Below, piece after piece: positions 36,930 through 46,932 of a DNA stretch of 64,000 bases; position 1 is the first letter of the stretch, and every line of letters begins with the position of its first letter. The stretch is from Bacteroidota bacterium. GTDB taxonomy: Bacteria; Bacteroidota; Bacteroidia; UKL13-3. The DNA lies in assembly GCA_030680835.1 (NCBI GenBank), contig JAUXUD010000086.1:62001-126000 (forward strand), written 5' to 3'. The notes beneath the pieces were generated by a model. That model saw nothing but the letters and a program-made list of their open reading frames with translations, made no database searches and had not been told where the DNA came from. Position numbers and translations under genes: made by a program.

Positions 36930-38051
36930 ATGCAAGTTAAAGAGGTACTTAATTTATCAGACTCACGGGCTTTTTTAAAAGTTACAAAACATTTATACCA
37001 GAATGACCCGGTATGGGTGTGTAGTCTGGATAAAGATATCAATGAAATCTTTGACAAAAAAAACAATCCGAATTTTGAACATGGAGATGCAAAAAGATGG
37101 ATTCTTTTAAATGATAAAAAAGAGCTCATTGGCAGAGTGGCAGCTTTTTATAATCGCAAAAATTTTATTGCCGGTGAATCCAATTTAGGAGGAATTGGTT
37201 TTTTTGATTGCATTAATGACCAAAATGCTGCAAATCTCTTGTTTGATACCTGTAAGAACTGGCTCCAATCAAACCAGATAGCAGGCATGGATGGTCCGGT
37301 TAATTTTGGTGAAAAAGATAAATTCTGGGGTTTGATGGTTCAGGGATTTTTAAATCCTTCCTATCAGGAAAATTATAATTTCCCTTATTACAAAAGTCTG
37401 TTTGAAAACTATGGGTTCAGAAAGATTTTAGAACAAACCACTTCAGAAATAAGCTTAAAAAAATTTAAAATTGAACGCTTCCAAAAGCTTTCTGCAAGGG
37501 TTTTGAACAACCCCAATTACCGGTTCGAACATTATAAGGCAAATGAACTGGGAAAATATGCCAAGGATTTTATTCAGATTTATAATCAGGCATGGGCGCA
37601 CCGGCCCGATTTTGTTGCAATAAACTTTGACCGGATTGAAACGACATTGCGTTCGCTAAATCCCATTTTACTGGAAGAAGCAATCTGGTTTGCCTATGCC
37701 AATAATGAACCTGCCGGGTTTTATGTGAATGTAATAGATGTGAACCAAATATTTAAACACATGAATGGTAAAATGGATGTATGGGGGAAACTGAAATTTT
37801 TGTGGTATAAAAAATTCGGAAAGATTAACCGCATCCGGGGAATTGTTTTTGGGGTCATTCCAAAATATCAGAATTTAGGGCTTGAAACGGGCATGATTAT
37901 GCGCTTGTACAATGCCATGAAAAAATACCCGGATATTCAACACTCGGAATTGGCCTGGATTGGCGATTTTAACCCCAAAATGCATAGCTTGTTTGAAGCA
38001 TTGGGCGCTGAGACTACGAAGATTCACTATACGTATCGGCTGGAGTGGTGA
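36930..38051 (+). CDS. GNAT-like N-acyltransferase, unknown substrate
   Basis: A 373-residue cytoplasmic protein. The N-terminal half has WVCSLDKDINEIFDKKNNP and LIGRVAAFYNRKN, the C-terminal half has EPAGFYVNVIDVN and GIVFGVIPKYQNLGLETGMIMRL, which matches the acetyl-CoA-binding strand-loop-helix (Q/R-x-x-G-x-G/A) of GNATs in a relaxed form. Two GNAT-like halves may be present. Proteins of this kind are common single genes in Bacteroidota, with no known substrate. Confidence 0.6.
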   Translation: MQVKEVLNLSDSRAFLKVTKHLYQNDPVWVCSLDKDINEIFDKKNNPNFEHGDAKRWILLNDKKELIGRVAAFYNRKNFIAGESNLGGIGFFDCINDQNAANLLFDTCKNWLQSNQIAGMDGPVNFGEKDKFWGLMVQGFLNPSYQENYNFPYYKSLFENYGFRKILEQTTSEISLKKFKIERFQKLSARVLNNPNYRFEHYKANELGKYAKDFIQIYNQAWAHRPDFVAINFDRIETTLRSLNPILLEEAIWFAYANNEPAGFYVNVIDVNQIFKHMNGKMDVWGKLKFLWYKKFGKINRIRGIVFGVIPKYQNLGLETGMIMRLYNAMKKYPDIQHSELAWIGDFNPKMHSLFEALGAETTKIHYTYRLEW

Positions 38052-38057
38052 ATAAAA

Positions 38058-38160
38058 GGCCCTTAGCCATTGGCTCCTGGCCTTTAGCAAATTTGCTTAA
38101 AAGAAAAGCATCTGCTCATCTCTGTAAACTTTTAGCCAGAGGCCAGCGGCTAAAGGCCGG
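38058..38160. repeat. GGCCTTTAGC repeats in inverted orientation
   Basis: Block 38058-38088 is built of GGCCCTTAGCC, ATTGGCTCCT and GGCCTTTAGC; block 38131-38160 contains AGCCAGAGGCCAGC and GCTAAAGGCC. GGCCTTTAGC (38079-38088) and GCTAAAGGCC (38149-38158) are exact inverted copies. A similar stretch lies inside valS at 57262-57300. Confidence 0.75.
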
Positions 38161-38243
38161 CAATGCCCGGTTAAATCAATTCATCATTGGCTTTTTGCAA
38201 TTACTTCAAGCTTATTGACAACAATTAATGTAAATTTGTGGAG

Positions 38244-39635
38244 ATGAGAAAAACTGTATTTATTTTATTTGTACTGTTATTTGGACCACAGCTTTATGCA
38301 CAGCAACAGGCATTTAAAATGCGCTTGTTGGCAAACTACAATGATTCCAATTTACCCAAGGTTGATATTACCGATATATGGAACGATTTAACCGGTTATT
38401 TTGAACCTATCAAAAAAAGAGAATACATTATTGCTGGAGGTACCGACAGCATTTATTTTTTTGATATTACCGGAACTTCAGAAATAAAACTACTGCGTTC
38501 GGTTTGGGGCACATCACGTATGGCACGAAACCGCGATTTTGAAACCTATAAACATTATGTTTATTGTGTGTCGGATCAATCGGGAACTTATGGTTCGCTA
38601 AAAGTATTCGATTTGCAATACCTACCCGATTCCATTCCCCTGGTATTTGAAAGTGCAATCCTGGGCTCATCAACACATACTATTTTTATTGATTCAGTGA
38701 GTGCCCGTATGTATATGTGCTCCAATACCAAACCACCCGGTCAAGTATCGGCAATGGATATTGTTTCATTAAAAAATCCGGAATTACCTGTTTTGCTGGC
38801 TGAACTTAAAGTGCCCACAGTGAATGGATTTCCATTGTTTAATATGGTACATGAAATGTACGCCCGGAATGATACTGCCTATTTAAGTTGTGGCAATGCA
38901 GGCCTGTATATTTTTGATTTAAGGGATACCGGCAATCAAACTTTGCTGGGCAGTATTAATGAATATCCCGACCGGGGTTATAACCATAGTTGCTGGCTCG
39001 ATAAAACCGGCCGATACCTGATGTTTACCGATGAAAACATGGGTCTTGATGTAAAAATATTTGATATTAAAAACATGGCTGATCCCAAATTTGTGAGTCA
39101 GTTTAACAGCAACGAAAATGCCATGCCCCACAATGCATACTGGGTGGGTGATCTGGCCTATGTTTCATCCTATCATGACGGGGTAAGAATCTATAACGTG
39201 AAAGATCCCGGCAATCCCATACAGGTAGCCTGGTATGATACACACCCCGAAACACCTGAAATATATGGAGGCTACAAAGGAGCCTGGGGCGTTTACCCAT
39301 ACCTGCCCAGTAAACGAATTATCGCAAGTGATTTAACCGGTGGAATTTTTGTATTTGAAGTGGATAGCGATTTGGTGGGATTAATACAAACTGAAAAAGC
39401 TGCTGAGATGTTTAACATGTATCCCAATCCTTCAACGGAATGGCTAACTGTTGAAAGTAGTTTTTCTGAACAAACACGATTGCAAATAATGGATTTGCAA
39501 GGTAAAGTTTGTCTTATACTAAATATTGAAAAAGGCCTCAACAAAATAGATCTGTGTGATTTGACTCAGGGTACTTATATTGTTAAAGTACAAACTTCAA
39601 ACTCTTTTGTTTATAAAAAGCTGCTTCGATGGTAG
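38244..39635 (+). CDS. LVIVD-repeat (choice-of-anchor B) protein with T9SS sorting domain, copy 1
   Basis: A 463-residue secreted protein from the ATG at 38244. The signal peptide ends QLYAQQQ. The body (about 25-380) is a beta-propeller-like region with repeated units of the form DTAYLSCGNAGLYIFDLRD, MFTDENMGLDVKIFDI and LAYVSSYHDGVRIYNV (LVIVD repeats, as in choice-of-anchor B proteins). The C-terminal 70 residues (MYPNPSTEWLTVESSF ... GTYIVKVQTSNSFVYKKLLRW) are a type A T9SS sorting domain, so it is exported to the surface. Function unknown. Its stop overlaps the start of copy 2. Confidence 0.88.
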   Translation: MRKTVFILFVLLFGPQLYAQQQAFKMRLLANYNDSNLPKVDITDIWNDLTGYFEPIKKREYIIAGGTDSIYFFDITGTSEIKLLRSVWGTSRMARNRDFETYKHYVYCVSDQSGTYGSLKVFDLQYLPDSIPLVFESAILGSSTHTIFIDSVSARMYMCSNTKPPGQVSAMDIVSLKNPELPVLLAELKVPTVNGFPLFNMVHEMYARNDTAYLSCGNAGLYIFDLRDTGNQTLLGSINEYPDRGYNHSCWLDKTGRYLMFTDENMGLDVKIFDIKNMADPKFVSQFNSNENAMPHNAYWVGDLAYVSSYHDGVRIYNVKDPGNPIQVAWYDTHPETPEIYGGYKGAWGVYPYLPSKRIIASDLTGGIFVFEVDSDLVGLIQTEKAAEMFNMYPNPSTEWLTVESSFSEQTRLQIMDLQGKVCLILNIEKGLNKIDLCDLTQGTYIVKVQTSNSFVYKKLLRW

Positions 39636-41044
39636 GTTCAAAACGAAAAGCAATCTCATTAATTTTAGTAATTATTTTATACTGTACGGGTCATACTTAT
39701 TCCCAGATTGCCCATAAAATGAAGCTGCTGGGAAATTTTAACAAACCGGATTTAACAGTTATTTCAGGCAATCAAACATGGAATGATTTAACGGGTTATT
39801 TTGACCCAAAAACACAACGTGAATATGTAATTACAGGAACTACCGACAGCATTTATTTTTTAGATATAACCAATCCGGCAAACATTAAACAAGTGGATGT
39901 TCGGTTTGGAAAATCGATTTATGCAAGGAACCGCGATTACGAAACATATAAACACTATGCATACTGCGTGTCGGATCAGGCAAGTGGAATTGGGGCATTG
40001 CAGATTTTTGATTTGCAATACCTGCCCGATTCGGTTCATAAAATTTATGAAAGCAGCAGTCTGGGTATTTTTACACATACCATACATATAGATTCAATGA
40101 GTGCCCGTTTGTATATGTGCGCAAATACCAAAACGCCGCAGCCCTTTTCTGCCATGGATATTATTTCCCTTCAGAATCCCGAACAGCCTGTATTTTTAGC
40201 AAAACTGGAAGTTCCTGTAAAACCAGGCGGTAGTCCGCTATTTGATTTAGTTCATGAAATGTATGTGCGTAACGATACCGCATACCTGAGCTGTGGAAAT
40301 GAGGGAATTTTTATTTATGACCTTCGCAATCCCGGTAAGCAATCTATAATTGGAAGCATCAATGCATATCCCGATAAAGGTTATAATCACAGCTGTGTGC
40401 TGGATAATACAGGTAAATTTATAATGTTTACGGATGAAAATGCAGGACTGGATATTAAAATATTTGATATCAATACTTTGTCGGATCCAAAATTTGTAAG
40501 TCAGTTTAACAGCAGCCCCATGGCCACCCCGCACAATGCATACTGGCATGGAGATCTGGCTTATGTTTCCTCCTACCACGATGGCGTTCGGGTGTATGAT
40601 ATTAAAGATAAATCAAACCCGGTAATGGTTGCCTGGTATGATACGCATGATACGATTGAAGATTATTTGGGGTATAAAGGATGCTGGGGAGTTTATCCTT
40701 ACCTGCCCGGCCGACGTGTTGTGGCAAGTGATATGACGTATGGAATTTTTGTATTTGAAATGGACAGTAACCTGGTAAGTATGCCTGAGTTAAAGGTTTC
40801 AAAAATTGATTTTAGGTTATTTCCCAATCCGTTTACCGGAAAAATAAAGCTTGAACTGAATCAAACAGGAATGGAACCTATTGATTTTAAAGTTTATAAC
40901 CTATGTGGCGAAATGTTATTGCATTCCCGTATTACGGAGGCTATTTTTGAAGCCGATTTAAGCAGTTTAAAAAGCGGCATCTATTTTGTGCAGTTGGCAA
41001 ATAAGAATTTTAGTCAGTTCAAAAAAATTATAAAAACGAATTAA
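39629..41044 (+). CDS. LVIVD-repeat protein with T9SS sorting domain, copy 2
   Basis: A 471-residue paralogue of the preceding protein, clearly homologous along the whole length (for example WNDLTGYF, NRDYETYKHYAYCVSDQ, DTAYLSCGN, AYVSSYHDGVRVYD). It has its own signal peptide (HTYSQIAHK) and a T9SS domain (FRLFPNPFTGKIKLEL ... GIYFVQLANKNFSQFKKII). Its ATG lies seven bases inside the end of copy 1, so the two are translationally coupled. They are likely products of an old tandem duplication. Confidence 0.88.
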   Translation: MVGSKRKAISLILVIILYCTGHTYSQIAHKMKLLGNFNKPDLTVISGNQTWNDLTGYFDPKTQREYVITGTTDSIYFLDITNPANIKQVDVRFGKSIYARNRDYETYKHYAYCVSDQASGIGALQIFDLQYLPDSVHKIYESSSLGIFTHTIHIDSMSARLYMCANTKTPQPFSAMDIISLQNPEQPVFLAKLEVPVKPGGSPLFDLVHEMYVRNDTAYLSCGNEGIFIYDLRNPGKQSIIGSINAYPDKGYNHSCVLDNTGKFIMFTDENAGLDIKIFDINTLSDPKFVSQFNSSPMATPHNAYWHGDLAYVSSYHDGVRVYDIKDKSNPVMVAWYDTHDTIEDYLGYKGCWGVYPYLPGRRVVASDMTYGIFVFEMDSNLVSMPELKVSKIDFRLFPNPFTGKIKLELNQTGMEPIDFKVYNLCGEMLLHSRITEAIFEADLSSLKSGIYFVQLANKNFSQFKKIIKTN

Positions 41045-41049
41045 TCCAG

Positions 41050-42933
41050 GTGCAACAAAATAAAATCCATTTATTAGTATACATTTTGCTGGTGTCGGCA
41101 AAATTTATTGCTGCACAAAGCGATTCAATTGCTGCGCTTAAATACCCTACCCGATTTATTACAGAGCATGATTTAGACAGAAACCAGAAATGGCATTTTA
41201 TAGATACCGCTATCAATAAAGATGAGAACTACCAACACTTATATAAGAAATACGGCATTTATCAGGACCTGGGTAATGTAGGAACACCCGGAACAAATAT
41301 GTTTTTTGATCCCGGCAGAGCAAACGATTTCAGACTTGGGTTCAACCCGTATAAAGCATATTATAAAACCCCGAAGGAAACCCGTTATTATACCACCCGC
41401 ATTCCTTATGCCGATTTGAGTTATACGCAGGGGATAATGGAACTTTTGATGCTGAATGTTAAGTTTTCGGTGAATGTTACTCCCCGCTTAAATATTGGCG
41501 TTGATTACGACCGCGTAACTTCCATGGGTTTTTACCCCCGGCAGTATACCAGTGGTTATTTCACCAATATATATTCAAGCTACCAAAGTAAAAACAATCG
41601 GTACGGACTGCTTGCAAATTTAAATTTTAACCGGGGTGTGCTCGATGAAAGCGGAGGCATCAGAAGTGATTCCCTGTTTGAAACCCTGAGGGGAACCAAT
41701 AAAGCAATTTCTGTAGTGCTTGAAAACAGTCAGAGTCGTTTTAAAAACATGAGCTTTTATACCCGGCAATATTTTTATCTGGGAAAAAGCAATGAGGTGA
41801 TCAAGGGAGATGATACCAGCTATATACTTTCTCAAACGGGATTTATTTCCCATACACTAAGCTATGATTACGATCGGTTTTTCTTTGACAACCCGGCCGG
41901 AGATACAAGCATTGTACTTTTTCCAACAAAGAATTTTGATACCTTAAATGTATTTTATGATTCGATATACAGCAAGACCCTGATGAATCGTTTTGCCTAT
42001 GCATACTGGACAAAAAGCAATGAGCATCAGCAAAGCTTTATTGAGTTTGCGATTGCGCATAAATATATAGAAGTACATCAATATGATTTAACCCATACAT
42101 ACAACAATATATGGGGTGAAGCCAATATGGAACGGATTGCCAAAACCCAAAACAACCTGGGCTTAAAATTACATGGCTCGTATTGTATGAGTGGTTATAA
42201 CCAAAACGATTTTAAAGCTTCGGGAGAATTAAAATTGCTGACACCTATTTTCGATTTAACAGGCAGTATCGGCAACCAATTATATACCCCCGATTATACA
42301 CAGGTTTATTACCGCTCGAATCCATTTGTATGGAATAACCGCTTCTCTAAAATTGTTGTCAATAATTGGGGAGCTGGAATTATTACGCGGGGTTTCAGGA
42401 ATAATTTCAGATTTAATTTTACACAGTATCTCATTTCAAACTGGGTTTATAACAGCTTATCGGTAAACCCGGTTCAAAGCAATCAATTATTGCTTGTTCA
42501 TACGCTGGAAGCAGAAAAAACCTTTCAGGCCTGGTTATTCTATTTTGAAAACCGTTTGATATATCAAAAAGCAAATCTGGATATTATCCGCATGCCTGAG
42601 TTCTCGGCTATACTGCGATATTATTTAAAAGCTTCTTTGTTTAAAAAAGCATTGTTATTTGAAATTGGGGGTGAGTTGTTTTATAATACAGCCTATTATG
42701 GCAATGCCTACAATCCATCGGCAAGGGTATTTTATCTGCAAAACCAAAAGGAGATTGGTAATTATCCGATGGTAAATGCATTTATTACCGGGCAAATAAA
42801 AAAGGCAATTATTTTTGCCAAATTCGAACACGTTAATATGGATATGAAAAATACGGGATTTTATTATACTCCCGGATATCCGCTACCCATAAGGGCTTTC
42901 AGGATTGGAATCAGGTGGCGGATGTATAACTGA
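41050..42933 (+). CDS. Putative outer-membrane porin (Porin_10 type)
   Basis: A 627-residue protein starting at a GTG five bases after the previous stop. The signal peptide ends KFIAAQS. The region NVTPRLNIGVDYDRVTSMGFYPRQYTSG and later strands (SQSRFKNMSFYTRQYF, FRNNFRFNFTQYL) match the Bacteroidota Porin_10 family as I recall it, and the end IRAFRIGIRWRMYN is a typical final barrel strand. Its position behind two T9SS cargo genes suggests one surface-associated operon. Confidence 0.78.
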   Translation: MQQNKIHLLVYILLVSAKFIAAQSDSIAALKYPTRFITEHDLDRNQKWHFIDTAINKDENYQHLYKKYGIYQDLGNVGTPGTNMFFDPGRANDFRLGFNPYKAYYKTPKETRYYTTRIPYADLSYTQGIMELLMLNVKFSVNVTPRLNIGVDYDRVTSMGFYPRQYTSGYFTNIYSSYQSKNNRYGLLANLNFNRGVLDESGGIRSDSLFETLRGTNKAISVVLENSQSRFKNMSFYTRQYFYLGKSNEVIKGDDTSYILSQTGFISHTLSYDYDRFFFDNPAGDTSIVLFPTKNFDTLNVFYDSIYSKTLMNRFAYAYWTKSNEHQQSFIEFAIAHKYIEVHQYDLTHTYNNIWGEANMERIAKTQNNLGLKLHGSYCMSGYNQNDFKASGELKLLTPIFDLTGSIGNQLYTPDYTQVYYRSNPFVWNNRFSKIVVNNWGAGIITRGFRNNFRFNFTQYLISNWVYNSLSVNPVQSNQLLLVHTLEAEKTFQAWLFYFENRLIYQKANLDIIRMPEFSAILRYYLKASLFKKALLFEIGGELFYNTAYYGNAYNPSARVFYLQNQKEIGNYPMVNAFITGQIKKAIIFAKFEHVNMDMKNTGFYYTPGYPLPIRAFRIGIRWRMYN

Positions 42934-43015
42934 TGTACAATGTACGATGTACGATGTACGATGTACAATGTACAATGTACGATGTACAATACATGATGTA
43001 AGATGTATGTACGAT
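42934..43015 (+). repeat. Heptamer array F (GTACRAT) abutting the porin stop
   Basis: About eleven 7-bp units in the porin sense. The stop codon TGA overlaps the first unit: the final A is also the first A of TGATGTACAAT. The last units decay to ACATGAT and AAGATGT. Confidence 0.88.
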
Positions 43016-43073
43016 ATTTTTTATTCTCAATTTTTCAATAATTAGTTGATATTTGAAATATCATACCTCAATC

Positions 43074-46000
43074 ATGTATAAACATTCATTTATATCTGTT
43101 AAAAACGTATCTTGGTTTTTGTTCATTCTGGCTTTTTCATTTCTACCACAAAACATTGCCAATGCCCAAACAGATTATGTAAAACGGGTAAATCCAATGA
43201 TTGGCACAGGCGGCCATGGGCATACTTTCCCGGGACCGGTAGCACCCTTTGGCATGGTTCAGGTTGGACCGGATACCCGCATTGACGGAAGCTGGGATGG
43301 CTGCAGCGGTTATCATTACAGCGACTCCATCATCTATGGGTTCAGCCATACCCATTTAAGCGGTACCGGTTGCAGCGATTATGGCGATATTTTATTGATG
43401 CCTGTTGTTACAGACCTGAAAGTAATGGGTGAAGAACATAGTTATTTAAATAACAAAAATTACAGTTCATCATTCTCTCACCAAAATGAAATTGCCAAAG
43501 CCGGGTATTATAAAGTGAAACTTGATAAATATAATATCACTGCCGAATTAACTACTACAACCCGCGTGGGCATGCATCGGTATCAGTTTCCAAATACCAA
43601 TCTTGCATCCATCGTAGTTGACCTGGTTCACCGTGATGCGGTAATTGATTCGTACCTTGAAGTTGTGAATGATTCAACTTTACGGGGATACCGCAGAAGC
43701 AAAGCCTGGGCAGCAGATCAGCGTGTATATTTCTATATCCAGTTTTCCAAACCGATGAGAAACTATGCCAATGGCAATGATTCGGCAATAATGGGAATGC
43801 CGGCTGCGCGTGGTAAGAAAGTAAAAGGTCTGTTTACTTTTGATGCCCTGGATGGCAAACCCATTATGGTGAAAGTTGCTATTTCGGGTGTGGATATGGA
43901 AGGAGCTCAAAAAAATATGGAAGTCGAATTGCCTGACTGGAATTTTGAAAAATGCAAAGCAGATTGCGAAGCTTTATGGAACAAAGAACTCAGCAAAATT
44001 GATGTTAAAGGGGGCACAGCCGATCAACAGGTAATTTTTTATACTGCTTTATACCATTGCTTTATTCATCCCAGTATTGCCAATGATGTGGATGGAAGAT
44101 ATATGGGCAGAGACTTTAAAATTCACCAAACAGATGGCTTTAATTATTATACCGTTTTTAGTTTATGGGATACCTTCAGGGCATTACATCCACTCTTTAA
44201 TTTGGTTCAGCGCGAACGCAATATTGACTTTATAAAAACTTTTCTGGAACAATACAAACAGGTTAAGCGCCTGCCTGTATGGGAGCTGAGCAGCAATGAA
44301 ACCGAATGTATGATTGGCTACCATGCGGTGAGTGTGATTGCCGATGCATACGCCAAAGGGAACAATAACTTTGACCTGGAGCTTGCGATGGAAGCCTGTT
44401 TAAAAGCAACGGAGTATGATCGTTTTGGCATCAAACAATTCCATACCAAGGGATTTTTAGAAGTAGATGATGAAAGTGAATCGGTGAGCAAAACACTTGA
44501 ATATGCCTATGATGACTGGTGTGTAGAAAATTTTGTTTTACAGGCGTACTATAGTCAATCACGTCATTATAAAAGTGGAATTAACTTTACAAGCAGTCAG
44601 TTTAATCCTGCTAAAGCATGGAGAAATATATTGGATCCCGAAACCGGTTTTATGCGGCCACGTTCCAATGGCGGTTTTTATACACCCTTTAACCCCGCTG
44701 AAGTAAATAACAATTATACCGAAGCAAATGCCTGGCAGTATTCATTATTTGTGCCGCATGATATTTATGGATTGAAAACAGCTTTGGGAGGGGATGCAAA
44801 GCTGGAACAAAGACTTGATGAAATGTTTAATGCAAACAGTAAAACGGAAGGCAGGAATCAAGCAGATATTACCGGTATGATAGGTCAGTATGCACATGGC
44901 AATGAACCCAGTCACCATATGGCTTATCTGTATAATTATGTAAACAAGCCCTCAAAAACCCAATTCAGGGTGAACCAAATTCTGAATGAGATGTACCATA
45001 ATGCTCCCGATGGACTTTCGGGCAACGAAGACTGCGGACAAATGAGTGCCTGGTATGTAATGAGTGCGATGGGATTTTATTCAGTTTGCCCGGGTGTTGA
45101 TAAGTACGCAATGACAGGCTCCTTGTTTGATGAAGTTACGTTTAATTACAATTCGAAAAACAAAGTACGGATGCAACATATTCGATCCGATAAAAATGAT
45201 ATTTACATAAAAAGCATAAATTCAAATCGTCATTTCTACCCTATTGATCTTCCGAAAGATATGCAACACGTTACCCATGATATAAAACCTATAACTTTGG
45301 TCTGGAATTCACCATTTGTTATTCATAACAAGGATACTTTATTATTTTATGAGTTTTATTATAATTCAAAACCCAATGACAGTGTTGAATTAAAAACTTA
45401 TGGTGAGCGGGATGTGGAAATGATAAATTTTCGTTATGAAGACCCGTATCCAAACAATCAGGTTTTGGCACCCGTAATTTTTGCTGACAAAAAAACCTTT
45501 AAAGACAGTTTATTGATTCGCGTTAAAACAATCAATGATCTTTATTCATATATCTTTATACAAAGCAGTATTACATCAAAACAAATATTTAAAAAGGAAA
45601 AGGAAGACTTGAAATTTTATATATATAACACATCTAAAATAGTAGCGAGAAGTTATAATTATTGCAATTATGGCTCCTATAATAAAAATATTATTTGCGG
45701 AGATAGCTCAAGCCTAGAAGCAAACTACTTCAAGATTCCACATAACTGGACTGTAAAGCTTTATTCCAAATACAACAAACAATATACTGCCGGAGGGGAT
45801 GATGCGTTGATTGATGGAATTCGTGGAAGTACTGCATGGCGCAAAGGGGGTTGGCAGGGATATCAGTACCAGGATTTTGAAACCATTATTGATTTAAAAT
45901 CAATACAAAACCTGAGCTTCTTTTCTTCAACATACCTGCAAGACCAGCGTTCATGGATACTATTGCCAACGGAAGTTTCGTATTTTATTTCTGAAGATGG

Positions 46001-46211
46001 TATAAAATATGAAGTTGTTGGTAGTGTAACCCATGCTATTGCTCCCAATAATGAAAAGCTCATTATCCATAATATGGAACTCAAACTGGCCAAAGCAAAA
46101 AAAGCCCGTTATGTAAAAGTAAAAGCCAAAAACTTCGGTAAACTTCCGCAATGGCATATTGGTTACGGCGATGAAGCCTTTATTTTTATTGATGAGATTT
46201 TAGTGAAGTAG
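43074..46211 (+). CDS. GH92 family alpha-mannosidase with C-terminal F5/8-like domain
   Basis: A 1045-residue secreted enzyme from the ATG at 43074; a TTG at 43053 is less likely. Signal peptide ends NIANAQ. GH92 motifs: VNPMIGTGGHGHTFPGPVAPFGM near the N-terminus, GNEPSHHMAYLYNY and GNEDCGQMSAWYVMSAMGFY in the catalytic part. GH92 enzymes are calcium-dependent exo-alpha-mannosidases of N-glycans and yeast mannan. The last 170 residues (GDDALIDGIRGSTAWRKGGWQGY ... ARYVKVKAKN) look like a discoidin/F5-8 C carbohydrate-binding domain. No SusC/SusD genes are next to it. Confidence 0.92.
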   Translation: MYKHSFISVKNVSWFLFILAFSFLPQNIANAQTDYVKRVNPMIGTGGHGHTFPGPVAPFGMVQVGPDTRIDGSWDGCSGYHYSDSIIYGFSHTHLSGTGCSDYGDILLMPVVTDLKVMGEEHSYLNNKNYSSSFSHQNEIAKAGYYKVKLDKYNITAELTTTTRVGMHRYQFPNTNLASIVVDLVHRDAVIDSYLEVVNDSTLRGYRRSKAWAADQRVYFYIQFSKPMRNYANGNDSAIMGMPAARGKKVKGLFTFDALDGKPIMVKVAISGVDMEGAQKNMEVELPDWNFEKCKADCEALWNKELSKIDVKGGTADQQVIFYTALYHCFIHPSIANDVDGRYMGRDFKIHQTDGFNYYTVFSLWDTFRALHPLFNLVQRERNIDFIKTFLEQYKQVKRLPVWELSSNETECMIGYHAVSVIADAYAKGNNNFDLELAMEACLKATEYDRFGIKQFHTKGFLEVDDESESVSKTLEYAYDDWCVENFVLQAYYSQSRHYKSGINFTSSQFNPAKAWRNILDPETGFMRPRSNGGFYTPFNPAEVNNNYTEANAWQYSLFVPHDIYGLKTALGGDAKLEQRLDEMFNANSKTEGRNQADITGMIGQYAHGNEPSHHMAYLYNYVNKPSKTQFRVNQILNEMYHNAPDGLSGNEDCGQMSAWYVMSAMGFYSVCPGVDKYAMTGSLFDEVTFNYNSKNKVRMQHIRSDKNDIYIKSINSNRHFYPIDLPKDMQHVTHDIKPITLVWNSPFVIHNKDTLLFYEFYYNSKPNDSVELKTYGERDVEMINFRYEDPYPNNQVLAPVIFADKKTFKDSLLIRVKTINDLYSYIFIQSSITSKQIFKKEKEDLKFYIYNTSKIVARSYNYCNYGSYNKNIICGDSSSLEANYFKIPHNWTVKLYSKYNKQYTAGGDDALIDGIRGSTAWRKGGWQGYQYQDFETIIDLKSIQNLSFFSSTYLQDQRSWILLPTEVSYFISEDGIKYEVVGSVTHAIAPNNEKLIIHNMELKLAKAKKARYVKVKAKNFGKLPQWHIGYGDEAFIFIDEILVK

Positions 46212-46212
46212 A

Positions 46213-46331
46213 AATGTACGATGTACGATGTACGATGTATGATGTACGATGTATGATGTACGATGTATGATGTACGATGTATGATGTACGATGTACGATG
46301 TACGATGTATGATGCACGATGTACGATGTAA
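46213..46331 (+). repeat. Heptamer array G (GTACRAT / GTATGAT)
   Basis: About seventeen 7-bp units, alternating GTACGAT and GTATGAT, starting two bases after the GH92 stop and in its sense. The 304-bp gap up to the DUF3788 gene holds this array, a palindrome-like stretch (CTTGCCTTCCGTAGC...GAGGGCAGG, 46333-46362) and the AT-rich upstream region of nothing else; no gene is seen. Confidence 0.9.
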
Positions 46332-46515
46332 CTTGCCTTCCGTAGCTTTAGTGAGGGCAGGATGTAGAATCAAATCTTTGGACGCGTATTTCTTAACGCT
46401 GTGTTCTTTGTGTGCCTTTAACTCCGTGAGCTTTGTGTTAAAATGAATATATCACAATAACCAATATTTATGTTGAATAACTGATTAAGGGTTATCCGGT
46501 TTTCCAAATCACTTC

Positions 46516-46932
46516 TTAGTTTGCTATTTTGATTTCAATAAGTTTTTTGATATCCTTAATAATGGTTTTGTCTTTAACGGCAACCCGGATGCCCCGGCCT
46601 TCTGCATATACTTTTGCCAGTCTTAATTCTATTTTTATAAGTTCAGAAACATTGCTATCAAAAATGATATCGCTGGCTTTTTGCCCGAATACAAAGGCGG
46701 CCTTAAAATAATGTTCGCGGGGCAATAAATACATGATAACTCTTTTTTTGTCGCTGATGCGGAAGCTCCAGCCGTATTTCTCACTTGTATAATTCCACGA
46801 TTCAACAGCATCGGGATTGGCTTTTTTTGTGTAACTGGCAAGTAACTGCCATAATTTAAAAGTATCGCCTAATGCATTTTTAAGTGCTTCATTAGTGGGT
46901 GTATTTGCTATTTGGTTAAAAATGCTTTTCAT
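46516..46932 (-). CDS. DUF3788 family protein
   Basis: A 138-residue soluble protein with LGDTFKLWQLLASYTKK, WNYTSEKYGWSFRISDKKRVIMYLLPREHYFKAAFVFGQKA, the signature of DUF3788. The family has a YdhG/DUF1801-like fold with no known function. It is transcribed alone, convergent with the GH92 gene. Confidence 0.85.
   Translation of the reverse strand: MKSIFNQIANTPTNEALKNALGDTFKLWQLLASYTKKANPDAVESWNYTSEKYGWSFRISDKKRVIMYLLPREHYFKAAFVFGQKASDIIFDSNVSELIKIELRLAKVYAEGRGIRVAVKDKTIIKDIKKLIEIKIAN

Noticed and set aside
1957-46331. CRISPR arrays
   Set aside because: The tandem units are 7 bp without variable spacers, and no cas genes are present.
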